From an uncultured Geobacteraceae bacterium (GTDB lineage: Bacteria; Desulfobacterota; Desulfuromonadia; Geobacterales; Pseudopelobacteraceae): a stretch of 64,000 nucleotides of DNA. Under the pieces are notes generated by a model. It did not search any database, was not told the origin of the DNA, and saw nothing but the letters and a program-made list of their open reading frames with translations. The translations under genes and the position numbers were made by a program. The stretch spans positions 1 through 64,000 of the forward strand of contig CAIRBT010000144.1 of assembly GCA_903876875.1 (NCBI GenBank), written 5' to 3'. Of this stretch, positions 47,941-57,125 are shown one piece after another (position 1 is the stretch's first letter; each line of letters begins with the position of its first letter).

Positions 47941-49536
47941 TTATTCCCCGAAACGGTTGCGGAAATATTCCCCCCCCCGCCGTCTCAAAATAGCCAGGCG
48001 GTACAGTTCGTCATATTTCTGGGCAGCTACCTCCCAGGTGAAACGTTTTCTCATGCCGTTTTTCCGCAGAGCTGCCAGCCCCTTGGGGTTGTTGAAAAAT
48101 GTCCAGGCCGCCCAACCGACGGTGTCATACAGTGCCGTGGCACTGTGATTCCAGAATTTGAAACCGTCGCCGGTTGACACCGCTTCGTTAAAGTTTTCCA
48201 CGCTATCATCCAGGCCGCCGGTGGCTCGCACAATGGGGGGGGTTCCGTAGGCGAGGGAGTACATCTGGTTCAAGCCGCACGGTTCAAAGGCCGATGGCAT
48301 GACAAAAAAGTCCGATCCCGCCTCAACCTTGTGAGCCAATGCCTCATTATAACCGATATGGCAGGCGAATTTTTCCGGGTACTGAGCCGCGATGTCGCCA
48401 AAGTAAAAGTGTGCCCATGGTTCACCGTTACCAACCACCGCAAACTGGCAATCCATGGTAAGAATCCGGTGGATAGCTTCGGCGAGGATGTCAGTTCCTT
48501 TCTGCTTGACCATACGGGAAACGATGCCAAAGAGCGGCACATCATCCCGCTGGGGGAGCCCCATGACGGCCTGCAGATCACGTTTGCAGGCGGCTTTTCC
48601 CTTTTTGACGGTTTTCTGGGTGTAGTTTGCAGCGATAAAACGGTCGGTGGCCGGATCCCACTCTTCATAATCAACGCCGTTGAGGATGCCGCTCAGATCG
48701 GTGGCCCGATCGCGGACGGCTCCTTCCAGTCCCCAGCCAAAGGCGGCGGTCTGGATCTCCCGGGAATACTCTTCACTGACCGTGTTGAGCAGGGTAGTAT
48801 GATAAATGCCCCCCTTGAGCAGGTTCACCTGGTCATTCATCTCCAGCTCCAGGTAGGTGAAGTGCTTCCAGCCGACCCCCAGCACCTCCATCAGGCCGGG
48901 ATAAAAATTCCCCTGATGCTGCATATTGTGCAGTGTCAGCAGTGAGGCGGCATTGCCCACATACCGGTCATGAAGATAGGAGGTATTGAGGAGTACCGGA
49001 ATGACACCGGTATGCCAGTCGTGGGCATGCACCACGTCGGGTGTCCAGTCAAGCATTTTACAGAGTTCAAGGGACGCCTTGGAGAGAAAGACAAAACGGT
49101 TGTCGTTGTCCAGATACCCCTCTCCCCGTTCCTGATAGAGGCCGGCGCGGCCATAGTACCCCTGGTGCTCCAGCAGGTAGACCGGCACATCACTGCCGGG
49201 AAGCCGTCCTTCCCAGACACCGCAATACTGGTGCCCCATGATACCCATGGGTACCACCAGGGTACCGGGGAGCAGTTTCAGATTGAATTTATCCGGGTTG
49301 ACGCTGTAATAACGGGGAAGTACCACCCGCACGTCATGTCCCATGCAAGCCAGATATTTGGGGAGTGCCCCAACCACATCGCCCAGGCCCCCCTCTTTCG
49401 CAAAGGGAGCTGCTTCGGATGCGGAGAACAAAATAGCGAGGGAGCCGTGGTTGTTCTTCATGGTGTCAACCCGATGGTATGGGGCAGATAACGGAAACAT
49501 CGGGAAATTAAAATCGTTGAAATCGGCATAGGGCAT
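47941..49536 (-). CDS. glgA: Glycogen synthase (ADP-glucose)
   Basis: GlgA extends alpha-1,4-glucan chains from ADP-glucose. I start it at ATG 49536 (531 residues); the frame opens upstream without similarity, and a later Met at 49461 is possible, as the GT5 fold begins at ILFSASEAAPFAKEGGLGD. That K-x-G-G-L loop binds the donor. Other landmarks are DVVHAHDWHTGVIPV, GILNGVDYEEWDP and MPSAFEPCGLNQMYSLAYG (second E-x-x-x-E-type region). It leads the minus-strand operon from a promoter with a perfect TATAAT at 49592-49597. No other glycogen gene is nearby. Confidence 0.94.
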   Translation of the reverse strand: MPYADFNDFNFPMFPLSAPYHRVDTMKNNHGSLAILFSASEAAPFAKEGGLGDVVGALPKYLACMGHDVRVVLPRYYSVNPDKFNLKLLPGTLVVPMGIMGHQYCGVWEGRLPGSDVPVYLLEHQGYYGRAGLYQERGEGYLDNDNRFVFLSKASLELCKMLDWTPDVVHAHDWHTGVIPVLLNTSYLHDRYVGNAASLLTLHNMQHQGNFYPGLMEVLGVGWKHFTYLELEMNDQVNLLKGGIYHTTLLNTVSEEYSREIQTAAFGWGLEGAVRDRATDLSGILNGVDYEEWDPATDRFIAANYTQKTVKKGKAACKRDLQAVMGLPQRDDVPLFGIVSRMVKQKGTDILAEAIHRILTMDCQFAVVGNGEPWAHFYFGDIAAQYPEKFACHIGYNEALAHKVEAGSDFFVMPSAFEPCGLNQMYSLAYGTPPIVRATGGLDDSVENFNEAVSTGDGFKFWNHSATALYDTVGWAAWTFFNNPKGLAALRKNGMRKRFTWEVAAQKYDELYRLAILRRRGGEYFRNRFGE

Positions 49537-49591
49537 ATTCTTTCGACCGGTGAAGTGGCTCACCAATCCATGGATTGAAAAACAGTGGTTA

Positions 49592-49620
49592 ATTATAACA
49601 GGCGTGGGGCTGAAATCCAA
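49592..49620 (-). promoter_or_regulatory. Probable promoter for glgA-ubiDAX
   Basis: On the minus strand, perfect TATAAT (49592-49597) lies 17 bp after TTGGAT (49615-49620). The 322-bp gap also holds the divergent promoter at 49741; the rest is AT-rich with no other structure seen. Confidence 0.5.
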
Positions 49621-49740
49621 TGGATTATTTGTCTGACAAATTTTCAGTATTACGAATATATTTTAATTGGCATACTGTTATTATTAGCATGCAGTATAAC
49701 TGCCGCATGAATCCCGCTTCCTGTGTTAATAATTATTATC

Positions 49741-49769
49741 TTGACCAGACGTGCATCTAACGTTAATTT
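49741..49769 (+). promoter_or_regulatory. Possible promoter for the cheY-cheC-GGDEF cluster
   Basis: TTGACC (49741-49746) and TAATTT (49764-49769) are 17 bp apart, about 90 bp before ATG 49859. Confidence 0.4.
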
Positions 49770-49858
49770 GCCGGATTATCACTCGATTGATATCAACGGT
49801 TAAAATAAACGATTGATGAGACGCCACTTGTGGGGGCACGATCCAAGTGAGGGAGCTT

Positions 49859-50221
49859 ATGGCTATTATTATGCATGTAGATGATTCATCGTTTTCCCGG
49901 CTCCAGATAGGAAAAGTCCTGAAAAAGGGGGGGCACAGCGTGCTCGCCGCAGACAACGGCAACAGTGCGCTTGCCCTTCTTCAGACGGCAACGCCGGATC
50001 TCATCATCAGTGACTTGTTGATGCCCGATATGGATGGATTCGCGCTGCTTGAAGCATTACGAGAGCAGGGGAATACCATACCGGTTATCATGGTCACTGC
50101 TGATATACAAAAAGACACCGAAGCGATATGCCTCGGGCTCGGTGCAGCCACTCTGTTTAACAAGCCGCCTGACGAGGAGCAGTTACTCACCTTCATTGAG
50201 AATGCACTGACAAAGGAATAA
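49859..50221 (+). CDS. Single-domain CheY-like response regulator
   Basis: I start at ATG 49859 (120 residues) with GAGGGAG just upstream; GTG 49847 is in frame but weaker. The receiver residues are complete: Asp8-Asp9 for magnesium, the phospho-acceptor Asp52 in IISDLLMPDMDG, Thr80 and Lys102 in FNKPPDE. There is no output domain, so it must signal by protein contact. It is followed after 5 bp by CheC, a known CheY-P phosphatase family, so the pair may form a self-limiting switch. No chemotaxis kinase is nearby. Confidence 0.9.
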   Translation: MAIIMHVDDSSFSRLQIGKVLKKGGHSVLAADNGNSALALLQTATPDLIISDLLMPDMDGFALLEALREQGNTIPVIMVTADIQKDTEAICLGLGAATLFNKPPDEEQLLTFIENALTKE

Positions 50222-50226
50222 GAAAT

Positions 50227-50826
50227 ATGAATCTTTCGGATGAGTTGCTTGATGCATTGAAAGAAATAATTAATATTAGCCTTGGTAAAGCGGCCGGAAC
50301 GCTCAATGAGCTGCTTGCCAACCGCATACTGCTTGAGGTTCCCAGCATTGTTTTTATTGCACCATCGGCACTGAGCGATCATATCAACAATCGGTGTGCA
50401 GATACCATATCGTTGGTTTCACTCCCTTTTAACGGCCAATTCAGTGGTTTATCAACCCTGTTGTTTTCCTCCGACAGTGCTTCAAAGCTGGTTGACATGC
50501 TCTTGGGTGAAGAGACTCCCGTCGATGATATTGACGCCATTAAGTCCGGCACGCTCACAGAAATAGGCAATATTTTGCTCAACGCGGTGGTTGGCTCCAT
50601 TGGCAACATTCTCCATTCCCGGCTCAACTACTCAATTCCTTCCTATTATGTGGGGAATCTGGGAGAAATCTTGTTGCCGATTCTCCGTAATGACAGTGCC
50701 GCCCTTGAGATAACCACACGATTTACGGTACAGAGCCGCCATATTACGGGAGAGTTTCTTTTGCTGTTTGAAGTAGGTGCCTTTGATTTTTTTGTTGATG
50801 CACTTGACTCAGCAATTTATGGGTAG
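50227..50826 (+). CDS. CheC-family phosphatase
   Basis: The 199-residue product has both active-site copies of the CheC/CheX/FliY signature, E-x-x-N: Glu13-Asn16 in KEIINISLGKAA and Glu112-Asn115 in LTEIGNILLNAVVG. Two intact centres suggest a functional CheY-P phosphatase. It lies between a stand-alone CheY and a diguanylate cyclase with short gaps, and no chemoreceptor methylation genes are nearby, so it may serve a non-chemotaxis pathway. Confidence 0.9.
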   Translation: MNLSDELLDALKEIINISLGKAAGTLNELLANRILLEVPSIVFIAPSALSDHINNRCADTISLVSLPFNGQFSGLSTLLFSSDSASKLVDMLLGEETPVDDIDAIKSGTLTEIGNILLNAVVGSIGNILHSRLNYSIPSYYVGNLGEILLPILRNDSAALEITTRFTVQSRHITGEFLLLFEVGAFDFFVDALDSAIYG

Positions 50827-50834
50827 GGGACGCT

Positions 50835-52211
50835 GTGCCTAGTCAGATGATTGCTCAACTGTTACACATAATGGACACCATACCGATTGGTGTTATGATC
50901 CTGGATCGGGATATGGCCGTCGTCAGCTGGAACAAGCTCCTGGCCGACTGGACCGGTATCCCCTCTGCACAGGTCGTTGGAACCTCCATTGTTGATCGGT
51001 ATCCCCATCTGGGTACGGTACGCTACGCCGGGAGGATACTGCCTATTTTTGATGCCGGCCCTCCGGTGGTCTTTTCACCCCAGCTCCATCCTCATTTTAT
51101 CCCCTCTGTCCGAATTGATGGCCAGCAACGGATTCTGCAAACCACCGTAACTCCCACGACGCTCAATGGCTGCATTTACGCTGTTGTCTCCATTCAGGAT
51201 GTGACCGATTTAATGCTGACAGCCCAGGAAAGTCGTCAGCTCTATCGCATGGCGCTGAAAGAGATTGAATACCGAAAGCGGGTCGAGGATGAATTACAGG
51301 TCAGCTCTGAAAGAGTGCGTTCCATCGTTGATACGGTAATGGAAGCGATTATTGTCATTAATACCGATCTGGTAATTGAAGAATTTAATCATGCGGCAGA
51401 GCAGATATTCGGGTACGCTGCTGAGGAAGTAATCGGCAAAAGCATTCTTCTGTTGATGCCGGAACCGTACCATTCGGAGCACGGCGGCTATATGAATCGA
51501 TATTTACAGACCGGGGTGCCCCACATCATGGGCAAAGGGAAGGAAGCCACCGGTTTGCGTAAGGATGGCACCCTGTTTCCGGTACAGCTGGGCGTCAATG
51601 AAATGCAGCTCGGCAATAAGCGGCTTTTTACCGGCATTATCAGTGATATTACCGAAAGAAAGCAGGCTGAGTTTGTACTTGAAGAGGCTAACCGCAGATA
51701 CAAGTCCCTGAGCTTTACCGATGGGCTGACCGGCGTGGCCAACCGGAGGCGTTTTGATGAAGTTCTCGATCGCGAGTACTCCCGCCACACCCGTTCCGGT
51801 GGGGAGCTGGCCCTCATACTGCTTGATATAGATTATTTTAAATCCTACAATGACACCTATGGTCACGTCCAGGGGGATGATTGCCTGCGGACGGTCAGTC
51901 AGGCAATCAGCAGCTGTATCACCCGTCCGGCTGACCTTGTCGCCCGGTATGGCGGGGAGGAATTTGCCTGCATTCTCCCGGAGACGGATTTGCGTGGTGC
52001 TGTTACCATTGCGGAGAAAATTCGTCAGACCATCGTCGATTGCGCAATTCCCCATGATTCTTCTAAGGCCGCAGCACACGTCACGGCAAGCTTAGGGGTC
52101 GTGGTGGTAACCTGTACACTGGATCAAACCTGTGAAGACATTCTCAACCAGGTTGACGAACTACTCTACCTGGCAAAATCACGCGGCCGTAACAGAGTTG
52201 AATACCTATAA
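50835..52211 (+). CDS. PAS-PAS-GGDEF diguanylate cyclase
   Basis: The 458-residue cytoplasmic protein has two PAS regions (about 8-125 and 160-280; IMDTIPIGVMILDRDM and VDTVMEAIIVINTDL) and a C-terminal GGDEF domain. The active-site motif is YGGEEF, a catalytically competent variant. RPAD sits exactly five residues before it, matching the RxxD product-inhibition site, so activity should be feedback-limited by cyclic di-GMP. GTG 50835 is used because GGGGA precedes it. The stop overlaps the start of the membrane glycosyltransferase by one base (TAATG). Confidence 0.92.
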   Translation: MPSQMIAQLLHIMDTIPIGVMILDRDMAVVSWNKLLADWTGIPSAQVVGTSIVDRYPHLGTVRYAGRILPIFDAGPPVVFSPQLHPHFIPSVRIDGQQRILQTTVTPTTLNGCIYAVVSIQDVTDLMLTAQESRQLYRMALKEIEYRKRVEDELQVSSERVRSIVDTVMEAIIVINTDLVIEEFNHAAEQIFGYAAEEVIGKSILLLMPEPYHSEHGGYMNRYLQTGVPHIMGKGKEATGLRKDGTLFPVQLGVNEMQLGNKRLFTGIISDITERKQAEFVLEEANRRYKSLSFTDGLTGVANRRRFDEVLDREYSRHTRSGGELALILLDIDYFKSYNDTYGHVQGDDCLRTVSQAISSCITRPADLVARYGGEEFACILPETDLRGAVTIAEKIRQTIVDCAIPHDSSKAAAHVTASLGVVVVTCTLDQTCEDILNQVDELLYLAKSRGRNRVEYL

Positions 52212-53899
52212 TGAAACCATCAAATACAGCAGCGCGTCTCAAGGGTACGTTCAGAAACGCGAGCTTTTTGCTGCCAATCTTTTTTTCCGTAGTAGTCTGT
52301 TGGCGATTTTATCACCCCACGGGTCTTACCTCAGACGGCCATACCTACCTGCAAATTGCCAGAAATATCCAGATGGGCATCGGCCTTGGCTGGCAGGCTC
52401 TCTGGGCAACTCCGTTGCCGTCTCTCATTATCGCCGGAACAGACAGCCTGTTCGGCATACATGATCTTCTACGAACCGCTGGACTTATTGCACCGGTAAT
52501 GGGTGTGCTGTTGACCGCCTCGGTCTATTATCTTGCGGTTGGCCTTGCGGGGCGGAAAGTTGCTTGCATCGCTTCGCTGGTGACGGCGGTCACCCCCCAC
52601 TATCTCTGGATCATCTTTTCAACGGAACCGGAGATCTATTATACTGTCTTTCTCTTAAGTGCGTTAGGGTTGCTTGATCGCGCTGTTACCCGTACTGCAC
52701 TGCTCTTAGCAGCCGGAGCCGGTTGTCTGTTCTGCTGTGCCTACTTAAGCCGCTCTGAAGGCTTCCTCATCATGGTCATATCTGTTACGGCACTTCTCCT
52801 CGACCAGAGAAAACAGCTGAGGTGTTCGAACGTACTCAAAATTGTGGCCACACTGCTGGTGGCATTCTTGCTCACAGCGTCACCCTACCTGTTCTTTCTC
52901 AAGAAAAACTACGGAACCTTCGTAATCAGCCCTAAAGCGACCTATGTGCTGATCTGGATGAAGGGGCAGGTCTACAAAGATCACACCATAGTTGAACAGG
53001 AAAATGAGGACTTATGGGGACTTACACCTGGCTTGAAGCTCAAATGGCAAGTCCCGTCTGGAATTGGTGATCTGGTACACTATCTTCTACAGGATCCCGG
53101 GAAGAGTGCCCGTGTCTATGTCACTAATTTATTGTCTGAGTTGCCCGGTAGACCGGCCAACAACAGCGGTGCCCTTCAGTACCCGAATGTATACCCGGTT
53201 TATCTGGCCCTCCTTGCTTTGTATGCTCTGCTGCTGCCCTGGGAGCAGCCATCTCGACGCAAGAAGCTCATACTTGCCGCTCCGTTCCTCATCCTGTTTA
53301 TTCTACCGGTTTTCACCGGAGGGTGGTGGAAATACTTGGTTCCCTATTCACCACTGCTCACCATCCTGGCAACCATTGGGTTAGTACGGGGGGTTGACAC
53401 TGTTTTTATTAACAGGAAATCAACTGGAACCATTGTCGTTACTCTGTTCACTCTGGTACTTATGGCCTATTACGTTGACCGCTATCATGGCTTACGGGCA
53501 ACGCTTTTCCCCTGGTACGCCACTCCGTTACCCGCACCAACGGTAACCAAGGATAAAAATGCCAGCCAGAAATCCCTGCTGGCCGAAGATGCCCGTAAAG
53601 CAGGGCAATGGGCTGCGGCACATTATGGTGCAGGGAAAAACTATATGGTTCCCTGGAATAAGTTGATATACCATCTCAACGGACTCTGGACCGCACTCCC
53701 CGTTGCGGAACCATCGGAGGTTTATCAGTATGCGCTGCGCAATCAGGTTGATCTCCTCGTACTAGAAGGTATAAACCCCACCATACCAGATGCCGCCCTG
53801 ACTGATGTTGTCTACGGATTCACTCTCGATTCGGTCTACCATTCGGAGAAGACACTCTACAGAGTAGCTTTTTTTCGTCCGATTCCACCTGCAAAGTAA
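52211..53899 (+). CDS. Multi-spanning GT-C glycosyltransferase (GT39/ArnT-like)
   Basis: The 562-residue protein has roughly ten hydrophobic segments and a large soluble C-terminal part (about 420-562). Near the N-terminus, TSDGHTYLQIARNIQMGIG carries the acidic residue of the first periplasmic loop, and SRSEG lies further on; both are typical of Dol-P-Man/ArnT-like GT-C enzymes that use polyprenyl-phosphate sugars. The substrate is unknown. It is translationally coupled to the GGDEF gene, linking cyclic di-GMP signalling with a cell-surface sugar transfer. Confidence 0.83.
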   Translation: MKPSNTAARLKGTFRNASFLLPIFFSVVVCWRFYHPTGLTSDGHTYLQIARNIQMGIGLGWQALWATPLPSLIIAGTDSLFGIHDLLRTAGLIAPVMGVLLTASVYYLAVGLAGRKVACIASLVTAVTPHYLWIIFSTEPEIYYTVFLLSALGLLDRAVTRTALLLAAGAGCLFCCAYLSRSEGFLIMVISVTALLLDQRKQLRCSNVLKIVATLLVAFLLTASPYLFFLKKNYGTFVISPKATYVLIWMKGQVYKDHTIVEQENEDLWGLTPGLKLKWQVPSGIGDLVHYLLQDPGKSARVYVTNLLSELPGRPANNSGALQYPNVYPVYLALLALYALLLPWEQPSRRKKLILAAPFLILFILPVFTGGWWKYLVPYSPLLTILATIGLVRGVDTVFINRKSTGTIVVTLFTLVLMAYYVDRYHGLRATLFPWYATPLPAPTVTKDKNASQKSLLAEDARKAGQWAAAHYGAGKNYMVPWNKLIYHLNGLWTALPVAEPSEVYQYALRNQVDLLVLEGINPTIPDAALTDVVYGFTLDSVYHSEKTLYRVAFFRPIPPAK

Positions 53900-54027
53900 C
53901 TACGGCATCTGATAAAATAGTGAGCGACCTCGATAAATATATTGCATTTAGAGGTAAAAATAATGTAATAAAATGAAATAATATTAGGTGAGTACATACA
54001 TATAGACTAACACATGACAGGAGACTA

Positions 54028-54534
54028 ATGATGATTTGGCCATCGAAGAAAGCACTTTTGCTTTCCGGGGTTGCTGTTGGGGGAGGAACCTTGGCAATTA
54101 TGACCGCCGGAGTTGCTGCACCGGCCGTCGGAATGCTGGTAGGAATTGTTGCCGGTTCTGCAGGATTATCTGTCCTGAAAAGATGCGGTTTTGCTGGCGG
54201 CTGCGGCTGTTGTGCCGAGGGAGCAAGCTGCGCAGAAGGTACGTCCTGTGCCACAGGGGCACCCCGCGATGCTGACAACACAACGACAGTTGGTGGAGCG
54301 GGTGCCTTCGATTTTTCAGCACTTTCCGATTCTGATGATGACGTACTGCTCAAGGTAATGGCATCAAAACTGAGAGAGGAAATCAGCGAACTCAAGCAGA
54401 ACCTCAATGACTCCAAAAACAGTCGTTTTTTTGAGCGGGGAGACCTTTTGCAAGAACTGGCTGAGAAAGAATCAAAATTAAAAAATATTGGTGATACTCT
54501 GTCAGCAACGGTACACAGTCGTTCTGACGGGTAG
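54028..54534 (+). CDS. Cys-rich membrane protein with C-terminal coiled coil, orphan
   Basis: The 168-residue product is not recognised. AGGAGA precedes two adjacent Met codons (54028, 54031). Residues about 8-50 form one or two hydrophobic, Gly/Ala-rich helices, possibly a hairpin. A cluster of Cys follows (CGFAGGCGCCAEGASCAEG and two more nearby), spaced like a metal- or disulfide-binding loop. Residues about 105-155 are charged and likely coiled coil (KLREEISELKQNLND). It is not clearly linked to the flagellin downstream; a hairpin at 54544 separates them. Confidence 0.72.
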   Translation: MMIWPSKKALLLSGVAVGGGTLAIMTAGVAAPAVGMLVGIVAGSAGLSVLKRCGFAGGCGCCAEGASCAEGTSCATGAPRDADNTTTVGGAGAFDFSALSDSDDDVLLKVMASKLREEISELKQNLNDSKNSRFFERGDLLQELAEKESKLKNIGDTLSATVHSRSDG

Positions 54535-54543
54535 TAATAACGC

Positions 54544-54572
54544 GCGGGGGCAGTGGTAATCACTGCCCCCGC
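54544..54572 (+). terminator. Hairpin after the Cys-rich membrane protein
   Basis: A perfect 12-bp stem (GCGGGGGCAGTG and complement) with loop GTAAT lies 10 bp after the stop. No T-run follows, so termination may be factor-assisted. Confidence 0.6.
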
Positions 54573-54814
54573 AGCACCTTCACCTCACTCAGTTTCTCCG
54601 ATCCTATCTTCGCGTTTCACCCACCATGGTAACATCTCAGCAACCCTATCGCCTTGATTCCTCGTCACAAATAAAAAGTGTCTTCCTCATGGCCTGTCCC
54701 TTAGGCGTAATCCGTATGTTTTAACTCTAGTATTCGCCAAAAATGCCGACAAGTAACGATAGCGCAGAAAGCGCCTCCGAGACACTCGGAATCAACCAGA
54801 AAAGGAGCACGATC

Positions 54815-55630
54815 ATGGGAGTTTCAAACATCTCGCTCACCGCAGGTATGAGGAATAATCTCCTCGCCCTGCAACAGACTGCGACGCAAGTCACGCAGAC
54901 TCAGAACCGGTTGAGTAGCGGCAAGAAAGTTAATACCGCTCTCGACAATCCGACCAACTTCTTTGCCGCCCAGGCCGCAACCAACCGCGCAAGCGACCTG
55001 GCAGACCGCAAAGACAGTATGAGTGAAGCGGTGCAGACAATCAAGAGTGCCGATAACGGCATCTCTGCGATTACTGGACTGATTCAGTCAGCCAAAGGCC
55101 TTGCCAGTGCAGCGGCATCAACAAACGACACGTTGTCACAGGCTACTTACGAAACCCAGTTCAACACGATCGCCAGTCAGATCACCACGTTGGCAAGTGA
55201 CGCCGGGTACCGTGGTACCAACCTGTTGACGTCCGGTACCCTTTCAATTGAATTCAGCCAAAAAACCGGCGATGCCAATCTGACAGTGAACGGTTTCGGT
55301 GCCGATGCTTCAACCCTCGGTATTTCTTCCGCAGGGAGCTGGATGACAAGCGGTAACGCTTCTAGTACCAATGCTTTTATGGATACGGCATTGACTACCC
55401 TGCGTACCCAGTCTTCGTCACTGGCAAGTAACCTGACTACGATCACCACCCGTCAGTCGTTCACTGACTCGATGATCAACACGCTGCAGGTCGGTTCGGA
55501 CAATCTTACCCTTGCCGATATGAACCAGGAAGGTGCAAACATGCTGGCTCTGCAAACCCGTCAGTCACTGGGAACCACAGCTCTGAGTCTCTCTTCACAG
55601 GCTGCCCAGTCAGTATTGAAACTGTTCTAG
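54815..55630 (+). CDS. fliC: Flagellin
   Basis: I start at ATG 54815 (271 residues) because AAAGGAG lies 7 bp upstream; a longer frame from 54743 adds a polar leader unlike flagellin. The N-terminal D0/D1 helix has LLALQQTATQVTQTQNRLSSGKK in part (NRLSSGKKVNTALDNP) and the C-terminal helix has MLALQTRQSLGTTALSLSS and ends in VLKLF. The central variable region is short, so the filament would have a small D2/D3. The motor genes motA and motB lie 4 kb away in this window, but no export or chaperone gene adjoins it. Confidence 0.92.
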   Translation: MGVSNISLTAGMRNNLLALQQTATQVTQTQNRLSSGKKVNTALDNPTNFFAAQAATNRASDLADRKDSMSEAVQTIKSADNGISAITGLIQSAKGLASAAASTNDTLSQATYETQFNTIASQITTLASDAGYRGTNLLTSGTLSIEFSQKTGDANLTVNGFGADASTLGISSAGSWMTSGNASSTNAFMDTALTTLRTQSSSLASNLTTITTRQSFTDSMINTLQVGSDNLTLADMNQEGANMLALQTRQSLGTTALSLSSQAAQSVLKLF

Positions 55631-55681
55631 ACGTAATGTGACAATGGTTTAAAGCGGAAAATTGTCTCGTTACACCCAGCC

Positions 55682-55735
55682 AGAGCCGTAAAGCACGCAG
55701 AATTGTCCGTTCTGTGCTGCTTTACGGCTCTTTCT
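55682..55735 (+). terminator. Strong terminator after flagellin
   Basis: A long hairpin with 14 perfect pairs (AGAGCCGTAAAGCA / TGCTTTACGGCTCT) followed by TTCTATATT; the inner part is interrupted by small bulges. Confidence 0.8.
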
Positions 55736-55779
55736 ATATTAGAAGCCATAAATTATCCCGCCGCCCGGTGTCAATTTTA

Positions 55780-55809
55780 TTGACAACAGACGACAATATT
55801 TCGTATCGT
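55780..55809 (+). promoter_or_regulatory. Promoter for the SAM-riboswitch metX message
   Basis: Perfect TTGACA (55780-55785) and TATCGT (55804-55809), 18 bp apart, place the start of transcription a few bases before the riboswitch aptamer. Confidence 0.6.
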
Positions 55810-55824
55810 CTTAAAAAGAACCTG

Positions 55825-55950
55825 CTTATCGAGAGTGGTGGAGGGAAAAGGCCCTGCGAAGCCACAGCAACCGGTCATTTAGGTGCTTGGAATTTAGTTC
55901 CGAGTTCCTGAGACGTCAGGTGCTAAATCCTGCCCTTGGGCAAAGATGAG
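55825..55950 (+). promoter_or_regulatory. SAM-I (S-box) riboswitch aptamer
   Basis: The conserved S-box order is visible: CTTATC closing strand, GAGAG, GGTGGAGGGA, GGCCCTGCGAAGCC, CAGCAACC, GGTGCTAAATCC and the return strand GATGAG. The two ends pair (CTTATC with GATGAG, one G-U). Binding of S-adenosylmethionine should favour the downstream terminator and lower metX expression. Confidence 0.9.
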
Positions 55951-55973
55951 AGGTGTGCTGTAACGATATCAGC

Positions 55974-56024
55974 CCCTTCCCATCCCGTTGAGCCCACTCA
56001 GCCTGAAGATGTGAAGGGTTTTTT
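55974..56024 (+). terminator. Riboswitch expression platform: terminator overlapping the metX ribosome-binding site
   Basis: CCCTTC (55974-55979) pairs with GAAGGG (56013-56018), which is followed by six T and then the metX ATG at 56025. The GAAGGG arm is also the only Shine-Dalgarno-like sequence, so the same hairpin could block transcription and translation. The loop is long, with inner TGAG/CTCA pairing. Confidence 0.6.
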
Positions 56025-57122
56025 ATGTCAGAAAGCTATATAACGGAGCAATCAAAGCTCTTTGAAGCCGGAATTCGTCTCGATAGCGGCCGTATCCTCG
56101 CGCCCATTACACTGGTGTACGAAACCTACGGGCAGCTCAATGACGCCCGCAGTAATGCCATCCTGGTTGAACATGCCTGGACCGGTGATGCCCATCTGGC
56201 CGGTAAGCGTGACCCTTCCGAAACCAAACCGGGGTGGTGGGATGCCATCGTCGGTCCGGGACGACTCCTTGATACCGACCACTACTTTATTATCTGTTCA
56301 AATGTCATCGGCTCCTGTTTCGGCTCCACCGGGCCGACCTCCCTTAATCCCAAAACCGGCAAACGCTATAACCTGTCATTCCCGGTGATCACCATTCGCG
56401 ACATGGTCAGGGCGCAGAAGCTGCTCATTGACTCACTGGGCATCAACCGTCTCCACTCGGTGATGGGGGGGAGTATGGGGGGGATGCAGGCACTGGAGTG
56501 GGCAACCCAGTATCCTGAGGCCATCGCCTCGGCCATCGCCCTTGCCACCACACCCCGCCCCTCGCCCCAGGCAATTTCCCTCAATGCGGTGGCACGCTGG
56601 GCAATCTACAACGACCCTACCTGGCGTAAAGGGGAGTATAAATACAATCCAAAAGATGGTCTTGCTTTGGCTCGTGGCATCGGCCACATCACCTTCCTCT
56701 CCGATGAATCCATGAACAGCAAGTTTGGCCGCCGGTTTTCCGCCCGTGACGGCCAGTTCGATTTTTTCGGCCAGTTTGAAGTGGAGCGGTATTTGAACTA
56801 CAACGGCTACAATTTTGTGGATCGCTTTGATGCTAACTCATTCCTCTATCTGGCAAAGTCACTGGATCTCTACGATGTTGCCTGGGGGTACGAATCCATG
56901 GCGGAGGCCTTCAGTCAGGTGCGGGTGCCGATCCAGTTCTACGCCTTCAGCTCTGACTGGCTCTACCCCCCCTATCAGACCGAAGAGATGGTTGCCTGTT
57001 TACAAGAACTGGGTAAGGATGTTGAATATCATCTCATTACCTCGGCCTATGGTCATGACGCTTTTCTTTTGGAACATGAAACCTTTGCACCGCTGGTGCG
57101 CAGCTTCCTCGGACGGGTCTAA
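56025..57122 (+). CDS. metX: Homoserine O-acetyltransferase
   Basis: MetX acylates homoserine for direct sulfhydrylation to homocysteine. The 365-residue alpha/beta-hydrolase has the nucleophile elbow GGSMGGM (Ser) near residue 149, the catalytic Asp in FSSDWLYPP and the His in [22 protein letters not shown] and [18 protein letters not shown] are family motifs. The SAM-I riboswitch upstream fits its role in methionine synthesis. The ttcA-like gene follows after 3 bp. Acetyl- versus succinyl-CoA specificity is assumed from the family. Confidence 0.95.
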   Translation: MSESYITEQSKLFEAGIRLDSGRILAPITLVYETYGQLNDARSNAILVEHAWTGDAHLAGKRDPSETKPGWWDAIVGPGRLLDTDHYFIICSNVIGSCFGSTGPTSLNPKTGKRYNLSFPVITIRDMVRAQKLLIDSLGINRLHSVMGGSMGGMQALEWATQYPEAIASAIALATTPRPSPQAISLNAVARWAIYNDPTWRKGEYKYNPKDGLALARGIGHITFLSDESMNSKFGRRFSARDGQFDFFGQFEVERYLNYNGYNFVDRFDANSFLYLAKSLDLYDVAWGYESMAEAFSQVRVPIQFYAFSSDWLYPPYQTEEMVACLQELGKDVEYHLITSAYGHDAFLLEHETFAPLVRSFLGRV

Positions 57123-57125
57123 ACC

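Noticed and set aside
54724-54754. GCCGACAA before flagellin resembles a sigma-28 -10 element (GCCGATAA)
   Set aside because: The nearest TAAA-like -35 is about 19 bp away instead of about 15, and has only TAAC; not supported as a promoter.
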